Shown one piece after another: positions 1 to 11,795 of a stretch of 64,000 bases of DNA; the stretch's first letter is position 1; every line of letters begins with the position of its first letter. The DNA comes from Chlorokybus atmophyticus (taxonomy: Eukaryota > Streptophyta > Chlorokybophyceae > Chlorokybales > Chlorokybaceae). The position numbers were made by a program, and so were the translations under genes. The notes beneath the pieces are model-generated. The model had not been told where the DNA came from. It searched no databases and saw only the letters and a program-made list of their open reading frames with translations. The stretch lies in the NCBI GenBank assembly GCA_009103225.1, contig RHPI01000772.1:77108-141107 (forward strand), given 5' to 3'.

Positions 1-951
1 ACTTGCGTTGATTGCTCGATGCTACGATGATGGCATGCGATAAGCGCTTAGGGGCAATAGCAAGCGCGTCAAAAACAGGAGGAAGTACGCTATATTCCCT
101 CCTTTTTTAAGGCATGATGCGCCGGCGGCATTGGGCAATAAGTTTTATTAACTCGATATCAAGACGCACGACGCCTTCGCGGAAGCGATCGGCAATAAAC
201 TTCCAGCAGGCCCTGCCATTGTGTGCTCGCCGTCGGGTGGGTGGTGCGCACCGCTGATGCACAGCAATTGGAGAGATGCTTTTGCCTAATAACGTAACAC
301 ACTTACTAAATGTGTAGTACATTATAAAAGCATGCTAAGTTTTCAATACAGTTCAATCATGCCTAATTGACCAACACTGTTGTGTTGGGCTAACACAGCC
401 ATCCGCGAGCAATGATGCAAGCACAGCGAATGCAATGCTAGCCACCCATCGCCGTCGCTGCCTACATGGTCGTTGCAAATTTTACACGGTGACTGACGAG
501 AGACTGAGGGACTGTTGAATGCCTGACCCTATCTAACCCTAACGGACCTAACGACTTGGGCCACTAAGGGACTGAATAAACCGCCGGTGCGTGTTGTGGA
601 CAATAATCAATTGCCGACCGCCGATCGTACAGTACAGTGGACTGTTGCCTATCGGTGATGACATGACATCAACATATTTTGACGGCCGACCGCCGGTCAT
701 ACTGCTTCCGTAACGGCGACCTACCTGTAATGGCAATTAAGTGTATATTCAGGCGCCTAACAGCGACGGTCGATACCGGTGCGTCGGAGTTGACCCGCGG
801 CCGGCCGTCGGTCGTACATAAGCCGCGGCGGCGACTAACCTACATTAGCAAGCAAGTGACCACTCATTTCAATCAAGTCTCATAAGAGGGACGAGCGATG
901 GCGAGTACCTATCAGTCCGGTTAGTTATACTCGGCACACTTAGTGGAACAA

Positions 952-1066
952 TAGTACCATTGCGATGGTACAACAGTTCCATCAAAGTACCATACACGGT
1001 ACTCATCATTCAATGGTACAACGGTGCTGTCGTACCACATTAGTGGTACGACTGTACCATTGAACT
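952..1066. repeat. Cluster of nested GGTAC palindromes inside R1a
   Basis: Repeated words such as GTACCATTG, CAATGGTAC and GTACCAC...GTGGTAC occur in both orientations within about 110 bases and could fold into several hairpins. The equivalent place in the second copy (about 6410-6530) has the same organisation, including a 10-bp-stem hairpin AGTGCCATTG/CAATGGCACT. Conservation of the fold in both copies suggests it belongs to the element. Confidence 0.5.
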
Positions 1067-1753
1067 TGAAGACGTCGAGCATTTAAAAGGCAGCGTTTCA
1101 AACGCTGAACGGCTTCATTTACAAGGACAATTATGCGGCGGTGGCGGCGACGGCGGCGGTGGCATTGGCGGTGGTGGCGGCGGCGGCGGCGGCACGGTTG
1201 GTGAGTTTGTGTATATGTGTGTACACAGAGTAGTTGAGTTGCATGTGCATGATGGTGTTATGTTAAATGCAACAGCGCAACCCGCCCTTCTTACAGGCTA
1301 GGCCAGGGGCGGCGGCGGCGGCATGGTAGGTGAGTTTCTTTGTATGTGTGTGTATGATACCGTTGTGTTGACGCGTTCTTGCCGACCAGGCCAAGCGGAG
1401 GAGGAGCGGTGAGGGCGGCGCAGGCGCGGAGGAGTAGAGAGTGGAGGAGCGGCGGCTGAGTATAAGGGTAGAGTATATAGGGTAGTAGTAGTAGTAGCTT
1501 AATGTTATAGTAGTAGTAGTACTAGTAGCTCAATGTAGTTTACATTGTAGTGTAGCAACATGTTACAATGTTTATTGTTATTACATTTTTGAATTAGTCA
1601 AGTTATTATATTATATAATATACTTGTGACTCGTCGTCTCTCACAGTTGACTACAATCACATGCAGTACCTGCTCATGACTGAATGGTACCGATAGGTAT
1701 TGGGGACAGTGACGTCAGGTACCTTGAAGGCACCATAAGGTACGTGATAGTTG

Positions 1754-2230
1754 GGTACAGTCTACCCCCGTTAAAAGACTTCGCTTTAAGGGAATAACCC
1801 CGCTAAGATCATGGATTATCAAAAGACCAATGGTTTTACAGGCAAATATCTTCGGTTAGTGGAATAGTCTTGTACGTAATAAGACTAAAGAGAAGACTTG
1901 AAAATTTAAGTGGGCTCAGTCTTGTAACGGGGGAATACCTTGTTAATAGCATAATTGTCTTGTTGATATTAGAATAATATTATATAAATTAAATCATTAA
2001 ATTCATATATTGTATTGTATGGTTTATAGAGGAAATATGAATCTGAATTTTGCCACGTCAGCAAATGATGACGTGGCTTGAGGTTATCGGTCGATACCCC
2101 ATTAACAAAATATATATCCTTTAAATGATAAAAGAATATATAGTCTTATAAGCGCCAAGAGAATAACCCCGTTAGTGGAATGAAAAGTTGAAAGATAAAC
2201 GTGATTCTTATAACGGGGGTAGACTGTACC
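1754..2230. mobile_element. Small TIR element (family T) inserted in R1a
   Basis: The first 20 bases (GGTACAGTCTACCCCCGTTA) are the exact reverse complement of the last 20. The interior is AT-rich (a TTATATAAATTAAATCATTAAATTC-like core, not coding) and carries subterminal GAATAACCCCG motifs near both ends. It is about 477 bp long with no open frame, so it is MITE-like and non-autonomous. Related copies sit at the centre of the composite elements at 17948-18417 and, inverted, at 58133-58590. The flanking GGTAC may include the target duplication. Confidence 0.75.
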
Positions 2231-2498
2231 TTTAAGGTACGGTCGCCGGTACCTAACTATTGGGTACCGGTTAGGTAGGTCAAGTCCCCTTTGCTTGACT
2301 GATGGGTGTTTAACAGGTACTTGTTAGTCTAGGTCAGTCCCTTAATTAAAACGGCCGCCGCCTCATGGTAACGACGTTATACTCAGGTCTTTGTATCGAG
2401 ATTACAGGTGGATTAAGGTACGACAGTCTAAATGAGTATCCTCAGGTGCACGGCCGTTACCAATATTTCATCGGCTGGCAGGGGAAACAATTTACGAC

Positions 2499-5400
2499 GG
2501 TGCTGTTGGCCTATGACGCTAGTGGCTCCATCTGCAGCGAGCTCCAGCCCGCCACGACCATCATCGCCGTGGCTTCAAGCTCCAGCAACATCCGACCATG
2601 CGCCCGTTGTTGGAATGGCACCACGTACCTACCGAGGAGTTACAGCAGTTGCCCACGCAAGTACGCCGCCTGCCTGGCGCATGTCTTCAACACCTCCACA
2701 AAAGCCCCCAACCATCCCATTGGTCTCTACTGCCAATGGATAGAACATGTCCGACGGCGGGTGATTACTTTATTTGCGCCGCCATTCTCCACGTCACGCG
2801 CGCCCGCCAAATGCGGCAGTGGGTGGCGTGCGCGCTGCAACACGACATGGCCATCATTAAGCGTGGCGCAGCGGCGGCGGCGGCGATGGCAGATAGGGCG
2901 CCGGTGCCGACCGGTCTATTGCCGATTGAGGCTGGGGCCTCGACTATCTCGACGGCACTGGCAATGGCGTAACTCGGCCGATGGCGGTGGTAGGGTAGCA
3001 TAGCCGGCGTGTGTACAGGAAACAGAAGGTGCTATTACAAGCATACAGTTTGCAGCCAGGAGTTCTAACTACATGTGTATGTGTACATTGTTTTGAAAAC
3101 AGCAAAGCAATGACAGCTAGTGTACATGCGATAGTGTGTGGGACGTGATTACTGGGGGATGACATGTTATAATTGATGTTTACGTTATATATCATGCGGG
3201 CGATTGTTGCCGCAATATTCCTTCGCAACTTGTACAAAATTGTCAATGGGTCAAGTTCAAGACTCTTGAGTGGGATCATGACCAACTAGTGGATTTATCT
3301 TTTGGGGCTAAGAGACGAAACGAAAGTTTGCACTCAGGCTACCTCAATACCTGCACTTCAAACTGCACAGCTGATCCTTGCGCAGCATACTTATACATAA
3401 CACTTATGTTAGCAACCTTGATACGCTAGCTCTTATAGTATATGTTGCATGTTATGCCAGTGAAGGACTTGAGCTAGGTTGTGTCGGGATATGACTACAT
3501 GCAGGGGAATAACAGACTGTGGGCTGGTTGTAGGCATGAGGTAGTTAGATATGCTTGTAGAAGCAAATCTAGACAATAACGTCTGTTGAGTTTTGTGATG
3601 GAAAGGTAGACAAGGATGTTATTGAGTGAGGGGAAGTGCATTTGGCGAGTTACTGTCAATGTAACCGGACATCAGCTCAAATCTGGTGGGTGTAATTGGG
3701 GCTATTTCGGGAGTTGTGAGTGGAGAAGGACTGGTGGAAGGAGTGGGCATCCATGTGGCAGTCAAGAGCTGGTCATGGAGACGATCTACTTGGTATTGGA
3801 GGCGTGGATTGGAGCGGGAGCTGAAGGAGAGCAAGTTTGAGTAGCTTTGACCATGGTCTAGTGCATTCTTGGTTGTGCTAGCTTAATTCATGTGTCATTG
3901 ACTTGTTTATTGTACAAGTAGTGTGACTGAACAGATGTAGCTATTTAGTCAGCAAGATACCATACCATACCATACCAAGTTACAAGTGCCATTTAAGTGC
4001 CATAACATTAGTGCAATACATCTTTGTGTGTTGTATGCAATTGGTGCCTTAACTAAGGCTGTTGTTGTGTGAGCGTGTGACACAAGCGCATACCATCATG
4101 CCCTGCTCAGCAAGTACATCTACAAAAAGGACGCGAACGTCATCATCACCCTCATGTAGACTGTTCACTACACATGTGAATAGACATAGTAGTGTATGAG
4201 TAATAGGAGTAAACATTGCATGAAGTTGCAGTGTTGTGTATGAGTAGCAGCATTGTCGACATGTGCTAGTGGGTGCATTGAGGTAACATGGCATCGAGCA
4301 CACGTGGCGCGACATGCACCTCAAGCATACCACTGCTTGAAGGCTTTTTCTTTCCTACCATACAATAAGCTGGGGTCGTCATGATGGCATTTGGTAAATG
4401 CCATCATATTTAGTGCCTGTGAGGCCCACAAGCAAGCACCCGCCCGAGCGTGTTAGGTTCAACCGCATCTCGTATGTTGTTTTCATGGCCTTATGCGTTT
4501 CTGTCACAGAGGTGCTGCAGTTCAAGAGTAGAACATGAGACTAGCGCTTCGAGGTTTGATGCAGCATTGCTGAGTGTATAGCTTATATGAGTGTATATCC
4601 ACCGCGGAACTTTGTAAGGGCATGCCGATCCTCCGCATGCTTCTTGGGAGGGTTGGTTGAGATGTCTATCAGAGCCGAATAGTCCACGGGCTCTTGCAAG
4701 CCTGGCTCCGTTAGTTAGTATAGATGTGAATGTACAAGCGTTTGTTCACTGCGTGTTGCACCACAGTGAGCATAGACAGATACGGAGCGTGGCCCTAGTC
4801 AATGCTACATAAACATAGCAGCTCTGCTCATTGCAATGGCAGCATAAGCAAGTGCCATAACATGCTGGTCTTTCTACCACAATTGACTTGGAGCAAGCTG
4901 AGAAGTTGTAGATGGTTTGCGTATTGGGGATCATTGTCACGGACTCCTTAACAATGATGCTCAGTACAAGGTCTATATATAGGTGAGTTCACGTAGTCGC
5001 TCCGGAGCGACTGCGTGAAATGGTGGCCCTCTTTACCTGATATTGCTTGCGAAGCGTGTCGGGATTATAGAGAGCATACTCCACCCGGTACAGCTTGGGT
5101 GGTGTAACTGCAACGCAAACAAAGATATATGACATCATTATTGCTTGTCAGATCAGTTCTCTGTCTTTCTCTCTTCAACAAGAGAGGGAACAAGTCGCGT
5201 GAGAGCATATGCATGCGGAAGAGTAGCGCGCCTGGAGAAAGAGGCTTGCGGAATGCCAAACCTGACGAGTCAACGGTGATGTGTCTTATTTGCACCAAAG
5301 TAGCAGATGGGATGGATGTCGCATATATCCGCGGGTTGTCTCGCCATGCAGCGACGCTATAGATCTGAGATTGCGTAGAGTTTTACGACGATGACCAAAT

Positions 5401-5799
5401 GTTAAAGAAGACAAAGCACAGCCCTTTCGGCATGGCTGCACAAATGCATGCGCGTCAGAATGTGGTGTACACTCACACACACGTACATGCGTGCTAGCGC
5501 ATATGTGCTTGTGAGAGAGAGGGTGCGATAACTGAGAGCTGAATCATGTTGCCATGGCACAATGTCGCAAAAATAAACTCATCATGTGTCCCACATGAGG
5601 TATCCACAGCGAAATCCTCAGTGTTTTTGCCGCTGTAACGGAGCTCAGTCACAGTCCGTTCAAATAATCATGAGGCCGTGCAACGTAATCCGCGCGCATT
5701 CAAAACTATTTGGAGCATGTTTGGAGGCGCCTTCTCTATTCAATGAACGATGTCTGTGCAATAACATGCAGCATTGAGAGTGCAGATGAAGAGGGAAAC
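2499..5799. other. Gene-poor interval between the R1 copies
   Basis: No gene could be supported on either strand. Open frames here are short, lack family resemblance and have no convincing splice structure. The longest (2598-2972, +) is Ala/Pro-rich and follows GGC/GCG-rich sequence, so composition explains it. A short CATAC tandem run lies near 3959-3976. Confidence 0.5.
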
Positions 5800-6031
5800 G
5801 TCGCAAATTTTACACGGTAACTGACAAGGGACTAAGGGACTGACGAGTGCCTGACCCTGCCTGACCCTATCTGACGTAACGGATTGGTCCATAAAGGGAC
5901 TTTTCAGGACGGCCGTTACTATCAAGCAACATATACCGACGGCAAGCGGTCGACCGATAAGTACAATCGACGGCGGCCTGCCTGCGACGGCAACACCGCA
6001 TTATATATATATATGTATATCTATAAGGTAT

Positions 6032-6086
<55 letters not shown>

Positions 6087-7409
6087 GACGGTCGATTGTC
6101 GGTCGTCCCATTTGCGCGATGGCGACCTATCCGTATAGCAGATAAGTCACGTTTTGGTCACATACAGTGACGGCCGACCGTCGGTCGTATCCTGACCGTC
6201 GAAGTATGCGCGATGGCCTGCCTATTTTAGCAAGCCAGTCACCGTTAGTCCTTATCAGGTGACTTACTGCGTTTATTTAGTGACGGCCGATCGCCGGTCG
6301 TGCACCCAATGCGGCGGCCTACTTATTTTGCGTCAAGTATGATAAGCAAGTGACCGCCGGTCTCTAAAGGTCGGCAAGTCGGGACGGTGGTACCGGCCGG
6401 CAAGTCAAGACGCTGGTACAATGCAGCCGCCGTATTATGTCAATGGTACGAACAGTGCCATTGTCGCAATGGCACTATTGTATCATATTAATGGTACCAT
6501 AGTGCCATTGCGACAATGGTACTTTCGTGCTGTTATAATAATACGATAATGCCGTTGCGAGTCACGTTTCGACAACGCGTTTGTTGGGCTGCCCAAGTTA
6601 TTCAAACGCTCAACGGCTTCAAATTCAACAGAGCGTTGTGGGCGGCGGCAACGGCTAACAGTAGGTGAGCTTGGTTGCTGTCTGACGTTGTACTACGCGC
6701 AACACCGCATGCCATCTAACCACCCTCCTTGCCTTAGGGCGGCCAGGCTAGGACAGGCTAGGCCAGACCAGGCCAGGCTAGGCCAAACCAGGCCAGGCGG
6801 CGGCAGCGGCGGCGGAGAAGGAACGGCGGCGGCGGAGCTGGAGCGGGCGGTGCAGGAGCCGCAGCTCAGTACAAAGGTAGTACCAGCAGTAGTATCTAAG
6901 GTAGTGGTAGCAGTAGTGGTAGTCTAGTTGTACTAGCAGTAGTAGTAGTAGCTCAGTTTATTACATTGTAATTTTTTTTTTTGGTTTTTCAATAATTGTT
7001 ACGCATTGTTGCACAGCTGATGACGACAATCACGTGTGACACCTAATCATGACTGAGCGGTACTAGCAAGTACCTTTAAGGGTACGCATATTCAACGGTA
7101 GGTACCTTAAGGTACCTGAATTTCGCTCAGTTAGCGTACAGTCGCCGGTACCTAACTGATATGTACCGGTCAGTTACCTGTTAGTTAGGTCAAGTCCCCT
7201 TTGCTTAACTATTGAGTACCTAACAGGTACCTACTAATTAGGGTCAGTCCCTTTATGCAAAAGGCCGCCAACTAATGGTGACGGCCGTTATGCTCAGGTC
7301 TGTGTATCGAGATCGCCGGTAGACTGAAGGTCGACAGTCTTAATAAGTATCCTCAGGTACACGGCCGTTGCCAATATTCAGCCGGCCGGCAGGGGAAACA
7401 TTTTGCAAC
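5800..7409. mobile_element. Dispersed repeat R1, copy b
   Basis: Diverged second copy of the repeat at 472-2498 in the same orientation. It starts with GTCGCAAATTT and ends with ATTTTGCAAC, an imperfect terminal inverted repeat. It lacks the 477-bp TIR element of copy a but contains an AT microsatellite (6002-6082) and a short tandem array of GGCTAGGCCA/GACCAGGCCA words (about 6738-6800). No coding capacity was recognised. Confidence 0.6.
6002..6082. repeat. (TA)n microsatellite
   Basis: Nearly pure TA dinucleotide run with a short interruption (CTATAAGGTATAGG) near 6020-6034. It lies inside R1 copy b and is absent at the corresponding place of copy a. Confidence 0.9.
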
Positions 7410-7798
7410 GAACACAAAGAGCGGAGAGCGAGTTGCTGGGAGAGGCATAATGAAAGAGTTTGTAATCATCCTCAAGATGGGTAGAGCACAGCAGACCAAT
7501 GCAACTCTGCTTCAATTCATGCAGCTCTGCACAAACATAAGGCGTGTAACTGTGTGCTGATAGCCTTTTTACATAACACACGCACCTCCCACCATAACGG
7601 AGGCGAGCCACCTTGGTCTTGCCGGGGAGCTCATTAGGGAAGCTTGGTGGAGGAACCCGTCAGATTCCCCCACTGTCATGGCATTAAAAATGATTTTGGG
7701 GTCGCGTTGTCGTTCAAGTAAGTTTGTACACTAGACGGCTTGCATAGTTTCTATGCATGAACAATGGGGAGCACAAGAGTGAGCGTGAGCGTCAGCAC

Positions 7799-7846
<48 letters not shown>

Positions 7847-10793
7847 TTACATGTTTGTGGGTCCTGTCAATTGCACTTGGGCAGGGAGGCTAAGTAGGTG
7901 GTACAGTGGTCCCCAACCAAGTAGACGTTATTTAAAACCCCCGCGCGGATTGTCATTGACTTCTGAGAATGGCTGGCCGGCCGCAGCCAGTGAGAACGAG
8001 AGAGGGTGCAATGCAGTCTGTGGCGATTGGGAACGTGAACTTTGCCTGACAGTACTTAAATAGCCCGTTGTCGCTTGCAGCTGCAGCTCATGTCAAGAGT
8101 GTGCCAGTAACCGACGTGAATGAGTGAATTGGTATTTGTTTTTTAAAATATGTAAATGAATTGACAAGGCGGGTTTCCTCTGACTCCCTCCTTCCACATA
8201 CGTACGCACTAGCAATGTAGGGGGCGAGAGACAGTAATGAAAGTACACCGTGTGCATGCGCACCTTAATTAAATTTGACAGTGTTTACTAGCCGGCCAAA
8301 GGAGTAGACTCCCCCACAATTGGTGTAGGCGTAGTGCGTGCTCAGCTTTTGCTGGTAAGATGGGTTCTGGCGTGGGTTTGTTTGAAGCAGTCGAGTTGGA
8401 CCAAAACGTCCTTCAAAGAGGCATTGCGTTGACTTTATTGCAGTATCCATCCGTGCACCTATCAGAAACACGCGCCCACTCACCACCGAATACAGTGCTG
8501 GTTTCGGCGCCGCTGAAGTGCTCAGCTCGCTGCTGTAGCCCACACCTGTAACGGCAGGATGTCCAGAGTGTCTGCTTGTGTTACGAAATGAGGGGTTTCC
8601 ACTAAGTCACATCAGCAAAAGGCGCTGATGGTTGAAGATTTCATATGGATATAAGCTACAATCGTGACCATCCTCCCCCTAAGGATGTGATGTTCCTTAA
8701 CCATCCAACCTAATGTCTATAATGCATATGAGCATGAGCAAGTGAGCATGAGCAACTCGGAGCGTAGGCGCTTACGGGGGCAATGCATGCCTTCTGCTGT
8801 TACTGACAACAATTAGCACTCCACAGCAGGAAAAGCAAATGACAATGCTGTTGGTTCATGAGACGACCCAAGCCAGCTTAGTGGTTTTTAAAAGTTACCA
8901 CAGAAGCAGACTCTTGATTACGCATGTAGGTGAGTGCAAGCATGTGTGTTAGGCATGATCAGCTCATGCCAAGCAACCAACTTGCATGTGCTTTTTGCTT
9001 GCTCTACCTGTGGCGAATATAGCATTATTTGCAGGGTTCTCAACATGCATAGCATATGACACTTGTGTGCTTTTGTCTAGTCAGCTTAGCCAGCCCTATT
9101 GTATCTGTAAGTTAATATTTGATAAGCTCCTCATAGACTGCAGTTGTATGTGTAGGCTGCAGGCAGGTAAGATTGGTATAGTTTGATGGTTTCTGGTAAA
9201 ACCCAGACTGAGGGCCCAGAGCCGATAGGCCGCGGGATATTAAACAAGTTCACTTCTCTAGTCACTTCGATGGCGGTGTAGCTCTGCTCTTACCACTATG
9301 CTGTGTATGCTTGTTGTGCATGGTTGCATGCAGCATCTCTAGTCAACACTACCTACACTCATGCTTGCACACAAAGGTACGCGATGTGCATTGAGCTGGG
9401 GTCTAAGGTTTCGTGCAGTGCAGTGCGAGTATGCGAGATTACAGGGCACACACAGTGTGCGAAACCGCACTTCGCATAACCGGTACATCTGCTAGCATAG
9501 GGTAAGTGTACATATTCCGGACACCTAATCAAGGAAAAGTTGTAAACTATGCTATACATGTGTCATCGAGCAGTGTGATAGCTTATTGGGAAGGCCTTTC
9601 AGTCTATTGTCCGTCTCACTTAACAATAAAGGTTTTAATTAGCGAAATGTGTTTGCTACACCCTTTTTAAAGGCGAGGGTGTGGCAAAACGCCGAAAATG
9701 CAGCTTGCCCTAACTTCAAACGCGGGCAAATTGGTTGTGTGTTGCTGCTGGTGGTAGCAAGGGAATAGCCATATTTTTGCCATAACTTTTGCTATATTTT
9801 ACCAGTTGACTAGCCTTTTTAAGGGCCATTAGCAGATAAATAGGCGGTCATACAACTAAAAAACACCGCAAACGGCTATCATAAACGCTACCCTTAGCGG
9901 CCAAAGTCGTGCAAATTTGTGCATAATTCCACCATAATGGCCATAATGGCCTCATTACTTAACCAATGGAGCCAGGTTGTTGCAGTAGGATGCATCTCGT
10001 AAATAGCTACAAAACAAGTCTTTATCTGGCAAAAATGACCGCTGGTGACCACCGCAATCGGTTAAAGGCTTACGTGTCAGAATTTAAGATACAGTCTGAA
10101 GTTGGTAACACTTACCCTACACCTTCTGTATACAAGACCAATATGCAACTGTCGATAACGTGAATTAAGAGCCTTCATGGCTACATGTGCAACCACTTCA
10201 ACCTGACCCGTGTGGTGTTTTCATGATACTCTCGTTGTTTCACACACTTCAAACCTAGACAACATCATTCTCAACTATACCAACAAGACTCACCAGTCAT
10301 CTACTAGGCAACATGACTGTTGTGGCTTGCGACTATGGGTCGGTAGCTTGATAGTCAACTACAAATGCCCTTCATGCAGCTTGCAAACTTCAGGTGATAA
10401 CTCCGCCAAACATTTGTGAAAACGCCTATTGATGGCATCTAGCTTGCCTGCACATACATCACTTGCATTTTTTGTCTACATAAAGAAGAGACGGGAACAC
10501 GCTGCCTGCATGACTGCAAGAGTGTGCAAGTGTCTGACTACCTGCGCGTAATACTTGTGTGCATGCATGGGTACGTGCGTGTTTGTGTGCGTATCGCTTG
10601 TGTGCATGCGTGTAGCATGCGCGCCCATATCGAGCGTGGGAGAGGCAACAACACTTGCAACAATGTGGACGTACAACTTCACGCCTAACATCATCGCGCA
10701 CAGCCTGCAATGGACAAGCTCTCGCACATGACGCACCGCTCAGCATGTCGCCTACACAATAATAACTTGCATGTCTTAATAGCAATTGCTGTG
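7410..10793. other. Gene-poor interval
   Basis: No supported gene. The stretch contains a compound microsatellite (7799-7846) and AT-rich sequence around 9600-9960. Open frames are short and low in information, and no splice-consistent chain was found on either strand. Confidence 0.45.
7799..7846. repeat. Compound (GT)n(GA)n microsatellite
   Basis: About eleven GT units are followed directly by about thirteen GA units. Simple-sequence DNA; apparent open frames through it are artefacts of the repeat. Confidence 0.9.
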
Positions 10794-11795
10794 TCACATT
10801 GCTGTTGCACAAATCTGCTTGGCAGGGTGCCTATAGCCTAGCTTGTGAGACTCAAAGGCTTTCACAACCTTCCAAAGCTTGCTGCGCACGGAAGCATCGT
10901 TGTTGCAGAACTTCGGGCATCGTTTCAGCAAAGTGCTCATTTGTGCATAATAGCTTGCCAGAAATGTCATCCAGTTAACAAGTTTTTGAGCCACAACCTT
11001 CAGTGGCAGCAAACAATTGTAGTTCTTGGCGCAGCATACTGCAAAGGTCCTTGTCACTAACGCTTGACAATGCCTGGAGCCTATGTAGGTTGTCTAGAAG
11101 AGTTTGAGGATAGCACTATACCAGGTGTAGGTGGGCCACTGCTGTTGTTTTTACACCACGAGTATACTTTCGCATTTGCAATACAACAAGACTTAACTAC
11201 AAACACCCATGAATTAAGATTGAGGCGTTCAACACTGCTCCATAAATTCGGCGCTCGAAGTCTTTAAGATTGCAATAAAGTGACTTGATCATGCCTTGTG
11301 TGACAAGCAACGTCACTTGCTGCTGAGGAAGAGATTACCCGTTCTAGATCCGCGCACCGCTTGCTGCTCACTTTCTAACCATGGGGACAGGAGGCGCACG
11401 CATCTAGGTCTTTCTCTTGTCGACAGCTGGCCAACAGACAATGTTGAGTGGGCAGCGCCAACAGCTCCAAGTTGTGACCAAGCTCAAGATGTGTCACAAA
11501 TTGGGACAGCCCTCACTTATGGTAGTGTCTTTTACTACCATAGCCTAGTGGTCGGGCCTCAATTGCTACAGGATGGCTTAAGGGAGGAGCAGCAGCTCAC
11601 CTTGTTGCTTATGTCAACGGCATCCTCCGAACTTGTTGTGCCACATATGTGCACTGAATCAGCCTGCAAATGATTGCATTGGGAGGTGCGCATATGTACG
11701 TCCAAACTGGCTCTTGCCCGTACAAAGATATAAAAGTGCGGCGCAACGGCTCTGGGTGTGGCAGCTCTCGTGATGCGCGTGAGAGAAAACATCAT
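10794..11795 (-). repeat. Left arm of an inverted pair of decayed ~1 kb repeats
   Basis: Read on the minus strand this arm matches 13910-14815 on the plus strand in the same order. Shared blocks include one beginning CACGCGCATCACGAGAGC, one with GTGAGCTGCTGCTCC, one with ACAAGGACCTTTGCAGTATG, and one with TTGAAACGATGCCC/CTGAAACGATGCCC. Translation of both arms gives similar peptides (for example LTRITRAAT and FTRITRAAT; LLKRCP and WLKRCP), so the source may once have been coding. Both arms have stops and frame changes, and no domain was recognised. Confidence 0.6.

Larger units (their letters stand above)
472..2498. mobile_element. Dispersed repeat R1, copy a (probable non-autonomous DNA element)
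   Basis: This segment is collinear with 5800-7409. Both begin with a GTYGCAAATTTTACACGGT block followed by GACTGA/CTGACCCT repeats. Both pass through nested palindromes built on the words GGTAC/ATGGTAC, a GGC/GCG-rich stretch and an AGTAGTAGT stretch, and end in a shared ~150-bp block finishing GCAGGGGAAACAA/TTT. The first and last ~10-18 bases are imperfect inverted repeats of each other, which suggests a DNA transposon without a recognisable transposase. No credible coding frame was seen. Copy a is longer because a 477-bp TIR element lies inside it. Edges are good to a few tens of bases; no target-site duplication was found. Confidence 0.6.

Noticed and set aside
1141-1200. GGC/GCG-rich tract resembling a Gly-rich coding exon
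   Set aside because: Present as a variable block in both R1 copies and flanked by stops; part of the repeat.
2365-3003. 212-codon frame after R1a
   Set aside because: No family resemblance, overlaps two other long frames in the same GC-rich stretch, and starts inside the repeat end.
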